Shown here piece by piece: positions 44,807 to 53,119 of a stretch of 57,882 nt of DNA (its first letter is position 1; each line of letters starts with the position of its first letter). The stretch is from Chitinophagaceae bacterium (GTDB lineage Bacteria > Bacteroidota > Bacteroidia > Chitinophagales > Chitinophagaceae). The position numbers were made by a program, and so were the translations under genes. The notes below the pieces were generated by a model. It was not told where the DNA came from and made no database searches. It saw only the letters and a list, made by a program, of their open reading frames with translations. The stretch spans positions 1 through 57,882 of the forward strand of contig JACMKU010000045.1 in the NCBI GenBank assembly GCA_014379965.1, written 5' to 3'.

Positions 44807-46471
44807 ATGAAAACGAGAGAAGGAAACATCACCGTCAAGAAGCGCCAGGCCATGCAGGGTCTCTACTTCATGTTGCTATTTATTTTTACTACACTGGCTG
44901 CATACTCACAGGAACAGCAGCAGGCGAAAGAGCGTAGAGACGGCTGGCATCTACTCGATCCGCAGGCTGATGGCTATATGGGCATCAGCCTCGAAAAGGC
45001 GTATGAACTACTTAAAGGAAGGAAAAGCACACCCGTAATAGTTGCTGTTATTGACAGTGGAATCGATACAAGCCAGGAAGATCTCAGGGAAATACTTTGG
45101 AAGAATCCGCGGGAGATTAATGGAAACGGTATTGATGATGATAAGAATGGCTACACCGATGACATATATGGTTGGAATTTTTGCGGATCTCCCTCCGGGG
45201 AGAACCTGGCGAGGAATACCTATGAAGTACAGCGAGTCTATCATAATTGGAAGAGTGAGTTTGAGGGTAAGAAGGAAAAATCAATAACCCCAGATCGCAA
45301 GTTTCTTTACCAGCAATGGGTGAAGGCGGAGGCGATAATTAACAGGGATTATGATGATGCGGCCAGACAGGAAGCGGGCATCAGCAATTTTTTTAAGGCC
45401 ATGGAGCAGTCTTCCAAGATTATCAACGATCAATTGGGGATCGAAGAATTCTCGGCTAACCAGGTTAAGCCCCTTCTAAAATCACCTACGAGCGTGGTGG
45501 CAAAGTCGGCTGCTTTTTGGGTAGACTTGTTTGCAAAGAGCGATGATACCACCTCTAAGAGCACATTATATCTCCAGGAAATTAGAGACTATAAAACGCA
45601 ACTCGATAACAAAATCAATAGGAAGACCAAGGCTCCCGAGGATCTCCGTGGTGAACTCGTGCGCGACAAATACACAGACATTAATGATCGCTACTATGGC
45701 AATAACAACCTGAAATCGGGAAGTGGCGACCATGGTACAATGGTGGCAGGGACAATAGCTGCCATTCGACACAATGGAATGGGGGTAGATGGCATTGCAG
45801 ACAATGTGCGGATCATGGCCCTCCGTGCCGTACCTGGTGGTGACGAGCATGATAAGGATGTGGCGCTAGCAATTCGGTACGCAGTTGATCATGGTGCCAG
45901 GATCATAAACATGAGTTTTGGGAAGCCTGTTTCCCCATACAAACAATTTGTTGACGACGCGGTAAGATATGCGGCTTCGAAAGGCGTCCTTTTGGTCCAC
46001 GGATCGGGAAACGATGGAAAGGATCTGACCAATGATAGCTTCTATCCCAATCCGGTTTTCATCGATGGGACAAAGGCCAACAACTTCTTAACGGTAGGAG
46101 CCAGTGGAGATCTTAGCACGGGTGGATACGCCGCGCCTTTTTCCAATTATAGTTACCAGGCTGTTGATATTTTTGCGCCCGGCGTGAATATTTATTCTAC
46201 CGCAACCAACAATCGCTACAAGGGTGCCGACGGCACGAGCCTGGCAAGCCCCGTCGCTGCAGGAGTAGCGGCACTCATCGCTTCCTACTTTCCAACACTG
46301 ACCCCTAAGCAGATCATACATGTCCTCACAACTTCGGGCAAGCCGCTCGAAAGAGAGGTGAGTCAGCCCGGCGAAAGCGGTAAGAAAGTAAAGTTTACGT
46401 CGCTGTCTTCGAGTGGTAGGGTGATAAATGCGTATGAGGCGGTGAAGGCGGCAATGGCGATTGAAGAGTGA
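44807..46471 (+). CDS. S8 subtilisin-like serine protease with long insertion
   Basis: The 554-residue protease has an N-terminal hydrophobic segment (MLLFIFTTLAAYSQ) and a triad of Asp83 (VIDSGID), His309 (GDHGTMVAG) and Ser478 (GTSLASPVAAG). The oxyanion Asn402 is in GSGND. The Asp-to-His distance is 226 residues, against about 35 in subtilisin. Residues of about 135-300 therefore form a charged inserted domain. The start is uncertain: ATG at 44807 leaves 19 residues before the hydrophobic segment, and ATG at 44852 is an alternative. It is probably secreted. The stop codon lies in palindrome J. Confidence 0.92.
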   Translation: MKTREGNITVKKRQAMQGLYFMLLFIFTTLAAYSQEQQQAKERRDGWHLLDPQADGYMGISLEKAYELLKGRKSTPVIVAVIDSGIDTSQEDLREILWKNPREINGNGIDDDKNGYTDDIYGWNFCGSPSGENLARNTYEVQRVYHNWKSEFEGKKEKSITPDRKFLYQQWVKAEAIINRDYDDAARQEAGISNFFKAMEQSSKIINDQLGIEEFSANQVKPLLKSPTSVVAKSAAFWVDLFAKSDDTTSKSTLYLQEIRDYKTQLDNKINRKTKAPEDLRGELVRDKYTDINDRYYGNNNLKSGSGDHGTMVAGTIAAIRHNGMGVDGIADNVRIMALRAVPGGDEHDKDVALAIRYAVDHGARIINMSFGKPVSPYKQFVDDAVRYAASKGVLLVHGSGNDGKDLTNDSFYPNPVFIDGTKANNFLTVGASGDLSTGGYAAPFSNYSYQAVDIFAPGVNIYSTATNNRYKGADGTSLASPVAAGVAALIASYFPTLTPKQIIHVLTTSGKPLEREVSQPGESGKKVKFTSLSSSGRVINAYEAVKAAMAIEE

Positions 46472-46590
46472 GTTGTGAATGGTGAATTGTGAGTGGTACC
46501 CGTATGCGAAGTCGGTTTAATGTCTACGAGTCCTTAATACATTCTTGAATATTGGTGAGCCACTCACCATTCACTACTGACCACTCACTG
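46467..46590. repeat. Word-repeat palindrome J (GTGAATGG type)
   Basis: GTGAATGGTGA (46475-46485) is the exact reverse complement of 46564-46574. The left arm begins within the stop codon region of the protease (TGA at 46469-46471). The right arm stops 2 bases before the ATG of the sensor kinase. The loop is about 58 bases. Confidence 0.88.
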
Positions 46591-46592
46591 CT

Positions 46593-49553
46593 ATGCAACC
46601 TCGCGCCCTCCTAATAGCCTTTCTACTCCTTAGCGCTGATTGCGTCGCCCAGCAATATCCCTTTGTTCACTATACACCTAAAGACGGACTAGTTAACAGT
46701 CGCGTACGGAAAGCATACCAGGATAGCAGGGGAAGGATTTATTTCATTACCTACAGTGGGCTAAGCGTCTATGATGGTGCAAGGTTTAAAAATTATACGA
46801 TAGATGATGGGCTTCTCAGCGATCTTGTCAATGATGTCCTCGAGGTCGGTGAAGATTCATTGCTTGTAGCGGTCAACACCGATGGGCTAAATGTGCTTGT
46901 AAGGGGAAAAATGAAAAAGCTCACCCTCGGAAAAGAACCTTTCCCAATCGTCAACCAATTCCTGAAAAGTTTAGATGGCAATATTTACCTTAGTGCCGAC
47001 GATGGTCTACATAAACTATCGGGGAACAAAATTGAAAAGCTTCCCGCCAGCTTGCCCGATGGAAAGGGTCCGGCTATATTTCTCGGATTCATTGCCGACT
47101 TCGAAAACCACCTGGTCTTCTCGACGAACGATCTACGACATTACGATGGCTTATTCGTATATGACAAACAATCCAAAAAGATAACAGACGCGTTGCCAAC
47201 ATTGCGGGTACAGAGCCTCACGACGGATCATCGTGGTCTGGTGTGGGTGAGTAGCAACAAAGAAATATTCAACCTCGACACTATCGAACTAAAGAAAGGT
47301 AAGATAGCTTTGATCGCACCTTACAGTTCAAATCTTTACGAAGGATACTCCGTGCCTGGAAGCATCCAGTTCAATTCGGCGAATGAATTGCTTGTTGCAG
47401 GAGAAAAAGGAATCATTCACTATCCCCAATCAGCCCGTCCCAGGTTCATCGCACCACCCGAACCCTATGGCGCAATTGTTCAAAACTTCTTCGTAGACCG
47501 TGAAGATATCATTTGGATCTGCCACGAAGGAAACGGCGTATATAAATTATCTAACACAAACTTACAATCCACTAATGCGCTCGTCGGTAGTGATGCTTCA
47601 GGGATACAAGCTGTACGATCATTCGGATCAAAATCCTTTTGCGTGGTGACGAATGAAGGAAGGTGGATATTGCATTCTCCTGAATCCGTGACCGAGCTGA
47701 CCTTATCCCCGACGTCTCTCGACCTATTTCCGCTTCATTTCATGAAGGAAAGAGTTTATGCATTCGACAGGAATGTACTATACCTCGCGAATCATCCGAA
47801 GCCAAACGAGCAGGTACTTTCGTTCCGGAAAATATTGACGCTCGATTCATCGAACTTCGGCGGGGAGTCCATTACTGATCCACATGGAAATGTTATCCTC
47901 TTTGAGAGCCGCAACCTAATAGTGATGAGTGGTGACAGGCAGATCAGTACCTATCCTTTGCCAATCTATGACCTAGTACAGGGAATGCACATCGACAGGG
48001 AGAAGCGTCTCTGGGTGGTCAGCCGGGGCAATGGCCTGGTTATATTCTCCCTTCACCCGGAAGATCCCGAGTTTTACCTGAAGAAGGAAGCCCAATTTAC
48101 CAAGGAGTTCGGAAAAACATCGCCACGATGCATAACGGTAGATAAGAACCATGTATTATGGATCGGCACTCGCTATGATGGCCTTTTCGCTTTCGAATAC
48201 AAGAATAACCAATTGAAGAAACTTCTCCAGTTTCAAACGAAGAACGGGCTTACCGATAATTTCGTAACCTCACTCGCGTGCGATGATCACAACAACGTGA
48301 TAGTGGGTACGCAGACGGGGGTGGACAGGCTTGTGAAGCAGGAAGACGGAAGCTATCGAATGGAAAACATAACTAAGAGCAACAACATCTTCTCTTACAT
48401 CAAGAATGTATGGACTGACTGGAACGACAGGGTGTTTGCACTTACCAATGCGGGAACCATTTTCCAGATCGAACCTGTGCAGACTCCAAGGAATTGGGTA
48501 CAACCCCAGTTGATGGTGGTAGAGATTAGGGTCAATGGAAAATCATATCTACCTGAATCAATTCCCGCCGAATTGAAATACTACCAGCGGAATATCAACA
48601 TAAGCGTTGCTGCTCCCAGCTTTATAGATGAGAAACAGGTCAAGTATAGTTATTTGCTGGAAGGAAGTGGAAACAAACAGTGGAGTGACACCTCTACCCT
48701 TGCAGATATATCGCTTCTAAATCTCTCACCAGGTAGGTATGATCTGCGTGTAAAGGCATTTTTCCATTCGACAACATACCCTCCAAAAGAAACATCTTTT
48801 GGTTTTACTATCCTGCCTCCATGGTGGCAGACATGGTGGTTCAGGTTGGGAATGGCGTTAGCAGGAATATTGGCGCTTGGCCTGATCGTCCGGAACTACT
48901 ATATACATAAGCTAAATGCTCAACGTTCCCGGCTCGAGAAAAAACAGGCCATTGAAAAAGAAAGGACGAGGATTGCCACCGATATGCATGACGATCTTGG
49001 TGCAGGGCTATCACGCATCAAATTTCTCAGTGAGACGATTGGTATTAAGAGGCAGCAACAACAGCCGATCGAAGAAGACATAAGTAAGATCAGGGAATAC
49101 TCGCACGAGATGATCGACAAGATGGGGGAAATCGTTTGGGCACTGAATGAAAAGAATGATTCGATAAGCGACCTGCTTTCCTATACGAGGTCGTACGCTG
49201 CGGAATACCTTGCACAAAATGGCATTAAGTGTTCGACACAGTTTCCCGAAACATTACCCTCTATATTCGTCAGTGGCGAATATAGACGCAATGTGTTCCT
49301 CGCAGTTAAGGAAATCCTGCACAACGTGGTCAAGCATTCGAGGGCGGAACATGTTCAATTCATTGTAACTATGGACACGCTGTTGACGATCCAGATCCAG
49401 GATGACGGTATCGGGTTCATTCCCGCGAACGCAAGGCCATACAGCAACGGGTTGACAAATATCAGGAAAAGAATGACCGAGATGGGCGGAACTATGACTA
49501 TCCGCAATGAGAATGGCACAGTAATACTGTTGACGGCGCCTATTCCATTATAA
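46593..49553 (+). CDS. Propeller-type sensor histidine kinase (reg_prop / Y_Y_Y / HisKA_3)
   Basis: The 986-residue sensor has a signal peptide, then about 650 residues of two-component-regulator propeller repeats. These include YPFVHYTPKDGLVNSRVRKA, GRIYFITYSGLSVYDG and LWIGTRYDGLFAF. A Y_Y_Y domain lies near 690-740 (YSYLLEGSGNKQWSDTS) and one transmembrane helix at about 750-772. The cytoplasmic HisKA_3 domain has His799 in IATDMHDDLGAG, and an HATPase follows. It is like the periplasmic half of hybrid systems, but with a separate regulator, encoded 49 bases downstream. The ligand is unknown. Confidence 0.95.
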   Translation: MQPRALLIAFLLLSADCVAQQYPFVHYTPKDGLVNSRVRKAYQDSRGRIYFITYSGLSVYDGARFKNYTIDDGLLSDLVNDVLEVGEDSLLVAVNTDGLNVLVRGKMKKLTLGKEPFPIVNQFLKSLDGNIYLSADDGLHKLSGNKIEKLPASLPDGKGPAIFLGFIADFENHLVFSTNDLRHYDGLFVYDKQSKKITDALPTLRVQSLTTDHRGLVWVSSNKEIFNLDTIELKKGKIALIAPYSSNLYEGYSVPGSIQFNSANELLVAGEKGIIHYPQSARPRFIAPPEPYGAIVQNFFVDREDIIWICHEGNGVYKLSNTNLQSTNALVGSDASGIQAVRSFGSKSFCVVTNEGRWILHSPESVTELTLSPTSLDLFPLHFMKERVYAFDRNVLYLANHPKPNEQVLSFRKILTLDSSNFGGESITDPHGNVILFESRNLIVMSGDRQISTYPLPIYDLVQGMHIDREKRLWVVSRGNGLVIFSLHPEDPEFYLKKEAQFTKEFGKTSPRCITVDKNHVLWIGTRYDGLFAFEYKNNQLKKLLQFQTKNGLTDNFVTSLACDDHNNVIVGTQTGVDRLVKQEDGSYRMENITKSNNIFSYIKNVWTDWNDRVFALTNAGTIFQIEPVQTPRNWVQPQLMVVEIRVNGKSYLPESIPAELKYYQRNINISVAAPSFIDEKQVKYSYLLEGSGNKQWSDTSTLADISLLNLSPGRYDLRVKAFFHSTTYPPKETSFGFTILPPWWQTWWFRLGMALAGILALGLIVRNYYIHKLNAQRSRLEKKQAIEKERTRIATDMHDDLGAGLSRIKFLSETIGIKRQQQQPIEEDISKIREYSHEMIDKMGEIVWALNEKNDSISDLLSYTRSYAAEYLAQNGIKCSTQFPETLPSIFVSGEYRRNVFLAVKEILHNVVKHSRAEHVQFIVTMDTLLTIQIQDDGIGFIPANARPYSNGLTNIRKRMTEMGGTMTIRNENGTVILLTAPIPL

Positions 49554-49569
49554 CTTTTGTTCTATTGAC
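49549..49569 (+). promoter_or_regulatory. Repeat of TATAACTTTYGTTCTATTG before the NarL-type regulator
   Basis: TATAACTTTTGTTCTATTG begins inside the kinase stop codon region. It is nearly identical to 50379-50399 ahead of the PorT-like gene (one base different over 19). TTG at its 3' end lies 19 bases before TTACTTTG (49587-49594), a near -7 box. It may be a shared upstream site for the regulator. Confidence 0.4.
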
Positions 49570-49602
49570 TATTCATACCTTTAAAATTACTTTGGGAAAC
49601 AC

Positions 49603-50232
49603 ATGAGTATATCTTTAGCCATAGTCGAGGACCTGGATGAAGTAAGGGAGGGTCTTAAACAATTCATATCGCTTAATCCCGAGTTCGTTGTATTGGACAC
49701 TTACAAGACTGCGGAGGAGGCCGCTTTCGAGATTCCTCGGCGAAAGCCGGATATCGTTATCATGGATATCAGTCTTCCCGGAATGACGGGTATTGAATGT
49801 ATCCGCTTGATAAAATCGAAGGTCCCAAACACGCAGTTCATGATGTTCACCGTTTACGAAAATGATGAGAAAGTATTCGAGGCGCTTAAAGCCGGCGCTT
49901 CGGGTTACCTGTTGAAGAATACAGGCCTGGTCCAGATGATCGAGGCGCTCCGGGAACTGCACAACGGTGGATCTCCCATGAGTTCAAATATTGCGCGCAA
50001 ACTCGTCACCGTCTTCCGCGGACCCCAAATGGACTCAATAGCAGTCCAAACTTTAAGCAACAGGGAAAGCGAGATACTCCAATTACTCTCCACGGGCTTA
50101 CTTTATAAGGAGATTGCCGAGCAACTTTCAATCTCCACCGGCACTGTTCGCCAGCACATTCACAAGATCTATGAGAAGCTTCATGTTCAAAATCGAACGG
50201 AGGCAATTAATAGGGCGTTTGGGAAAGCGTGA
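49603..50232 (+). CDS. NarL/FixJ-family response regulator
   Basis: The 209-residue regulator has a receiver with phospho-acceptor Asp55 (IVIMDISLPGMTG). The LuxR-type helix-turn-helix at about 148-209 contains LSNRESEILQLLSTGLLYKEIAEQLSISTGTVRQHIHKIYEKL. HisKA_3 kinases normally pair with NarL-type regulators, so it should receive phosphate from the kinase 49 bases upstream. Possible targets include itself and the PorT-like barrel downstream, based on a shared upstream repeat. The stop codon lies at the edge of palindrome K. Confidence 0.95.
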   Translation: MSISLAIVEDLDEVREGLKQFISLNPEFVVLDTYKTAEEAAFEIPRRKPDIVIMDISLPGMTGIECIRLIKSKVPNTQFMMFTVYENDEKVFEALKAGASGYLLKNTGLVQMIEALRELHNGGSPMSSNIARKLVTVFRGPQMDSIAVQTLSNRESEILQLLSTGLLYKEIAEQLSISTGTVRQHIHKIYEKLHVQNRTEAINRAFGKA

Positions 50233-50375
50233 GCGACGGTGAGTGGTCAGTGGTGAATGGTGAGTGGCTCTCCGAAATTCGGACATTCCTTCCTTTTCGA
50301 ACAAAAAGTAAAAATTCATATTTCGGAGAGACACTCACTATTCACTACTCACCATTCACCACTGACCACTCACTA
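50229..50375. repeat. Word-repeat palindrome K (GTGAATGG type), long perfect arms
   Basis: Positions 50239-50265 are the exact reverse complement of 50347-50373 (27 bases), and 50268-50278 of 50320-50330 (11 bases). Units are 14 bp (GTGAGTGGTCAGTG, GTGAATGGTGAGTG). The right arm has one extra 14-bp unit that the left lacks. It starts at the stop codon of the response regulator. Confidence 0.95.
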
Positions 50376-50378
50376 GGG

Positions 50379-50399
50379 TATAACTTTCGTTCTATTGTC
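50379..50399 (+). promoter_or_regulatory. Repeat of TATAACTTTYGTTCTATTG before the PorT-like gene
   Basis: TATAACTTTCGTTCTATTG copies the motif at 49549-49567. TTG at 50395-50397 is 20 bases before TAGGTTTA (50418-50425), a near -7 box, so this may be the promoter region of the barrel gene. Confidence 0.4.
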
Positions 50400-50419
50400 C
50401 AGAACCCGGCAATCCGATA

Positions 50420-50454
50420 GGTTTAACTTCTCAAACCTGCAAACCATTAAACCC
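50420..50454. repeat. Short GTTTAA-type inverted repeat L
   Basis: GGTTTAA (50420-50426) pairs with TTAAACC (50447-50453). Inner AAACC words also occur. It is small and lies 15 bases before the PorT-like ATG, so it may be a reduced word-repeat element or a leader hairpin. Confidence 0.5.
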
Positions 50455-50468
50455 TCTAAATATTTGCT

Positions 50469-51125
50469 ATGAAAAGATTCATGCTATGCGGGTTGATTGC
50501 CTTGCCTTTTCTTTCCTTCGGCCAAATTGGAATAAAGGCAGGCGTCAACTTTGCAAATGTGACGAAGAGTTCGTCCATCAACAACAGCAGCCGTTCTGGT
50601 TTCAATGCAGGCATCTTCCTGGCTCCACCATCGAAGAAGATACTAAGTTCGCGAACGGAATTGGTTTTCTCCCGGCAGGGATATAATTACAAGACGAATA
50701 CGAACACAGGAAATGTCAATCTTGACTACATCATGCTGCCCCAGTACATGGCGATCAACATAACAAAATTTGTGCAGATTCAACTCGGCGCACAGATGGC
50801 GTTCCTGATAAATGCAAAAGCAGACAGCAATAAGACCACAGGATCCAGTGGCAGTAGCCCGTATGGAAAGATGATGGACTACTATAATCGGTTCGACTAT
50901 GGTTATGGTGGTGGTGTAGAGATTCATCCGGTGAGCGGATTATTGATTGGCGCAAGGATCAACATAAGCCTGGGAGACCTGTACAAGGACTACACCGATC
51001 CCTCATCGTCGACTCCACCGTCTTTCATTCCCAAGGTGGATGTCAAGAACAATGTATTTCAAATCTACGCCGGGTGGACGTTCGGCAACAAGTCGGAGAA
51101 AAAATCAAAAAAGAAAGAAGAATAA
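50469..51125 (+). CDS. PorT-like outer-membrane beta-barrel protein
   Basis: The 218-residue protein has a signal peptide (MKRFMLCGLIALPFLSFGQ) and an eight-strand-type barrel typical of the Bacteroidetes PorT/OmpA-like group. The first strand is IGIKAGVNFANVTKSS, with an inner VFSRQGYNYKTN and YMAINITKFVQIQLGAQMAFL. It ends in YAGWTFGNKSEKKSKKKEE, a basic tail after the last strand. It lies behind the kinase/regulator pair with a shared upstream repeat, suggesting regulation by it. It is convergent with OsmC across palindrome M. The role is unknown. Confidence 0.82.
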   Translation: MKRFMLCGLIALPFLSFGQIGIKAGVNFANVTKSSSINNSSRSGFNAGIFLAPPSKKILSSRTELVFSRQGYNYKTNTNTGNVNLDYIMLPQYMAINITKFVQIQLGAQMAFLINAKADSNKTTGSSGSSPYGKMMDYYNRFDYGYGGGVEIHPVSGLLIGARINISLGDLYKDYTDPSSSTPPSFIPKVDVKNNVFQIYAGWTFGNKSEKKSKKKEE

Positions 51126-51146
51126 AACCGTCCCTACTCCCGGTAC

Positions 51147-51234
51147 GGTCAATAGGCAATTGGCTATAAGCAATAGTGAACTTACAAAGAAAGTCTCTGT
51201 TGCTTATTGCCTATTGAATATTGCCTATTGACTA
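51147..51234. repeat. Word-repeat palindrome M (CAATAGGCAATA type)
   Basis: GTCAATAGGCAAT (51148-51160) is the exact reverse complement of 51220-51232. The right arm has two copies of a TTGCCTATTGA word at 14-bp spacing. It lies between two convergent stop codons and includes that of OsmC (51232-51234). Confidence 0.92.
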
Positions 51235-51645
51235 CTCGGCCAAACTAGCTTCCATCGTCACATTCGTATTCAGTAGCTTGCTGATGATACAATTTGCTTT
51301 TGCATTTTCTGCCACTTCTTTGAACTTGGCCTCATCGATACCGGGTACTTTGGCTTTCACTTCGAGATGACTACCGGTGATCGCGCCACCTTCTAAATTG
51401 ATTGTGGCTTTAGTATCGATATTATCTGGAGTGAAACCGGCCTCTCCCAATAAGAAACTAACTTTCATGGTGAAGCAACCGGCGTGTGCCGCCGCGATCA
51501 ATTCTTCCGGATTGGTACCAGTTCCTTCCTCGAAACGGGTTTTGTATGAATAGGGAGTATCTTTCAATACACCTGACTGAGTAGTATTAGTTCCCTTTCC
51601 TTCCTTGCCAGAACCTTTCCAGTTGGCTGTCGCGAAACGTTTCAT
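51232..51645 (-). CDS. OsmC-family peroxiredoxin
   Basis: The 137-residue enzyme detoxifies organic hydroperoxides. It has the two catalytic cysteines of the family, Cys57 (HAGCFTM) and Cys119 (KANCIISK). Arg37 and Glu49 (NPEELIAAAHAGC) sit where the active site needs them. The family length is about 140. It has no signal peptide. It stands alone between palindromes M and N and is convergent with the PorT-like gene. Confidence 0.93.
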   Translation of the reverse strand: MKRFATANWKGSGKEGKGTNTTQSGVLKDTPYSYKTRFEEGTGTNPEELIAAAHAGCFTMKVSFLLGEAGFTPDNIDTKATINLEGGAITGSHLEVKAKVPGIDEAKFKEVAENAKANCIISKLLNTNVTMEASLAE

Positions 51646-51687
51646 GTTCTTTTATTTAAAATTTTAAAAAATGAATTACAGTGGTCC

Positions 51688-51796
51688 GTTTAAGGGTTTA
51701 ACGTCTAAGGTTCATCACATCGAACTACCAACCTGAATTGAAGTTTCAACTTTAAGAACGTTAAACGTTAAACCCTTAAACGTTAAACGTTAAACA
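51688..51796. repeat. Word-repeat palindrome N (GTTTAACG type)
   Basis: GTTTAAGGGTTTAACG (51688-51703) is the exact reverse complement of 51766-51781. The right arm continues with two more CGTTAAAC words and includes the scpA stop codon (51790-51792). It shares about 30 bases of right-arm sequence with element O. Confidence 0.92.
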
Positions 51797-52569
51797 GACT
51801 CGTCCAATTCAGCCAACCTGTTCTCCGGCTCGTTGTACTCGATGATAAAATTATTCATTCCCTCACCAATAATTATTTTGATAAACTTCTGTTGTACCAA
51901 TTCAAGTAGCGACAAGAACAGGAAGATCGCATGTACCCTGTTCTCCACTTTGTCAAAAATCTTCTCGAAAGCAACCGTCTTTTTCTCCTGGGCCAGCGAT
52001 AGCATATCCTGCCTGCTAGACTCCATAGTATAGTTATACTGAACAACGGTATGAACGGGTTTGTTCACCCTGTCAGAATATTTCTGCATCGCCCTTTCGA
52101 AGGCACGCATGAGCTTGAATAGTGTGATATGCTGAATCTCCGTTCCTTCGCCGGCCTCTTCCCCTATGTGTGACAATTCTCTTTGAATATTGCCGCGTTT
52201 GACCATCAGCATGCGCAGGGCCTCCATTTCCGCCATTTGAGCGGAAGCTTCCTTGAATCTCTTGTACTCGAGGATCTTGTTGATCAGTTCCTGGCGTGGA
52301 TCTAATTCGTTTCCATCGGCGTCTATCTCTTTACGCGGTAAAAGCATCTTCGCCTTGATCCGCATGAGAGTGGAGATGAATAGGATGAACTCGCTCGACA
52401 GTTCGATATTCAGCGAGTCCTGTTGGTGAATATAATCGAGGAAGTCGTTTGTGATGCCCGTTATCGGGATGTTGTAGATGTCTAGTTCATCCCTTTCGAT
52501 AAAGAACAACAAGAGGTCAAATGGGCCTTCGAACTGGGGCAGCTTGATCTGGTAGGATGAATTGGTCAC
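51790..52569 (-). CDS. scpA: Segregation and condensation protein A
   Basis: ScpA is the kleisin that bridges SMC heads in chromosome condensation. The 259-residue protein starts at a GTG (52569), giving VTNSSYQIKLPQFEGPFDLL. An upstream ATG at 52611 lies inside the mscL terminator and is rejected. The N-terminal SMC-binding region (FEGPFDLLLFFIERDELDIYNIPI) and the C-terminal winged helix (VHAIFLFLSLLELVQQKFIKI) fit. No scpB or smc is nearby. The last codons (Ser-Val-stop) are written in the GTTTAACG word of palindrome N. Confidence 0.93.
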   Translation of the reverse strand: MTNSSYQIKLPQFEGPFDLLLFFIERDELDIYNIPITGITNDFLDYIHQQDSLNIELSSEFILFISTLMRIKAKMLLPRKEIDADGNELDPRQELINKILEYKRFKEASAQMAEMEALRMLMVKRGNIQRELSHIGEEAGEGTEIQHITLFKLMRAFERAMQKYSDRVNKPVHTVVQYNYTMESSRQDMLSLAQEKKTVAFEKIFDKVENRVHAIFLFLSLLELVQQKFIKIIIGEGMNNFIIEYNEPENRLAELDESV

Positions 52570-52584
52570 TAGTGTAATTATTTT

Positions 52585-52619
52585 AAAAGAAAAACCTGTA
52601 TGATTGGGAATCATACAGG
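52585..52619 (-). terminator. Rho-independent terminator of mscL
   Basis: On the minus strand CCTGTATGATT (52619-52609) pairs with AATCATACAGG (52605-52595) across CCC, followed by TTTTTCTTTT (52594-52585). It lies 86 bases after the mscL stop and just before the scpA start. Confidence 0.93.
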
Positions 52620-52705
52620 ACTTCAAAAATAAGGTAAAAATGGCTGTGGGAATAGTGCTTACTTATCCCCAACCTATCCATATGCAGAGGCTAAATACGA
52701 GATTG

Positions 52706-53086
52706 TCAGGGCCTTCTCTTCAGCTCATCCCGTATTTCCCTCAACAGCAAAACGTCCTCGGGAGGAGCTGCTGCAGCGGCAATGGCCTGTTTCTTCTTCA
52801 TTGCAGTGATCCCTTTGATCAACAGGAATAGGACGAACGCAACGATGAGGAATTTTAGCACGGCGGCGAGGAACTTACCATACTTCACGGTTCCCCATAA
52901 CTTCAGCTGATCGAGGTCCTGGGCTCCTGCTGCCTTCAATGCCGGTGTCAATAGCAACGGAGTGATGATGTCGTCGACAAACGATGAGATGATCGCCGCA
53001 AATGCGGCGCCGATGATAACGGCAATGGCCAGGTCGACGATGCTGCCTTTCATTGCAAAATCCCTGAAATCTTTGAGCATGGGCAT
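52706..53086 (-). CDS. mscL: Large-conductance mechanosensitive channel
   Basis: MscL opens under membrane tension and protects against osmotic shock. The 126-residue protein has the conserved N-terminal helix (FRDFAMKGSIVDLAIAVIIGAAF, TM1), a periplasmic loop (TPALKAAGAQDLDQLKLWGTVKYG) and TM2 (FLAAVLKFLIVAFVLFLLIKG). The cytoplasmic helix ends LREIRDELKRR. The length is typical. A double ATG (53086/53080) leaves a two-residue doubt. It is monocistronic, with its own terminator, and palindrome O lies upstream. Confidence 0.96.
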   Translation of the reverse strand: MPMLKDFRDFAMKGSIVDLAIAVIIGAAFAAIISSFVDDIITPLLLTPALKAAGAQDLDQLKLWGTVKYGKFLAAVLKFLIVAFVLFLLIKGITAMKKKQAIAAAAAPPEDVLLLREIRDELKRRP

Positions 53087-53119
53087 GGTGTGGAGTTTTA
53101 TTGTTTGTAGATTCTTGGA

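Noticed and set aside
52570..52626. scpA start at an upstream ATG
   Set aside because: The stretch is the mscL terminator hairpin and T-run, and the protein homology begins at the GTG at 52569.
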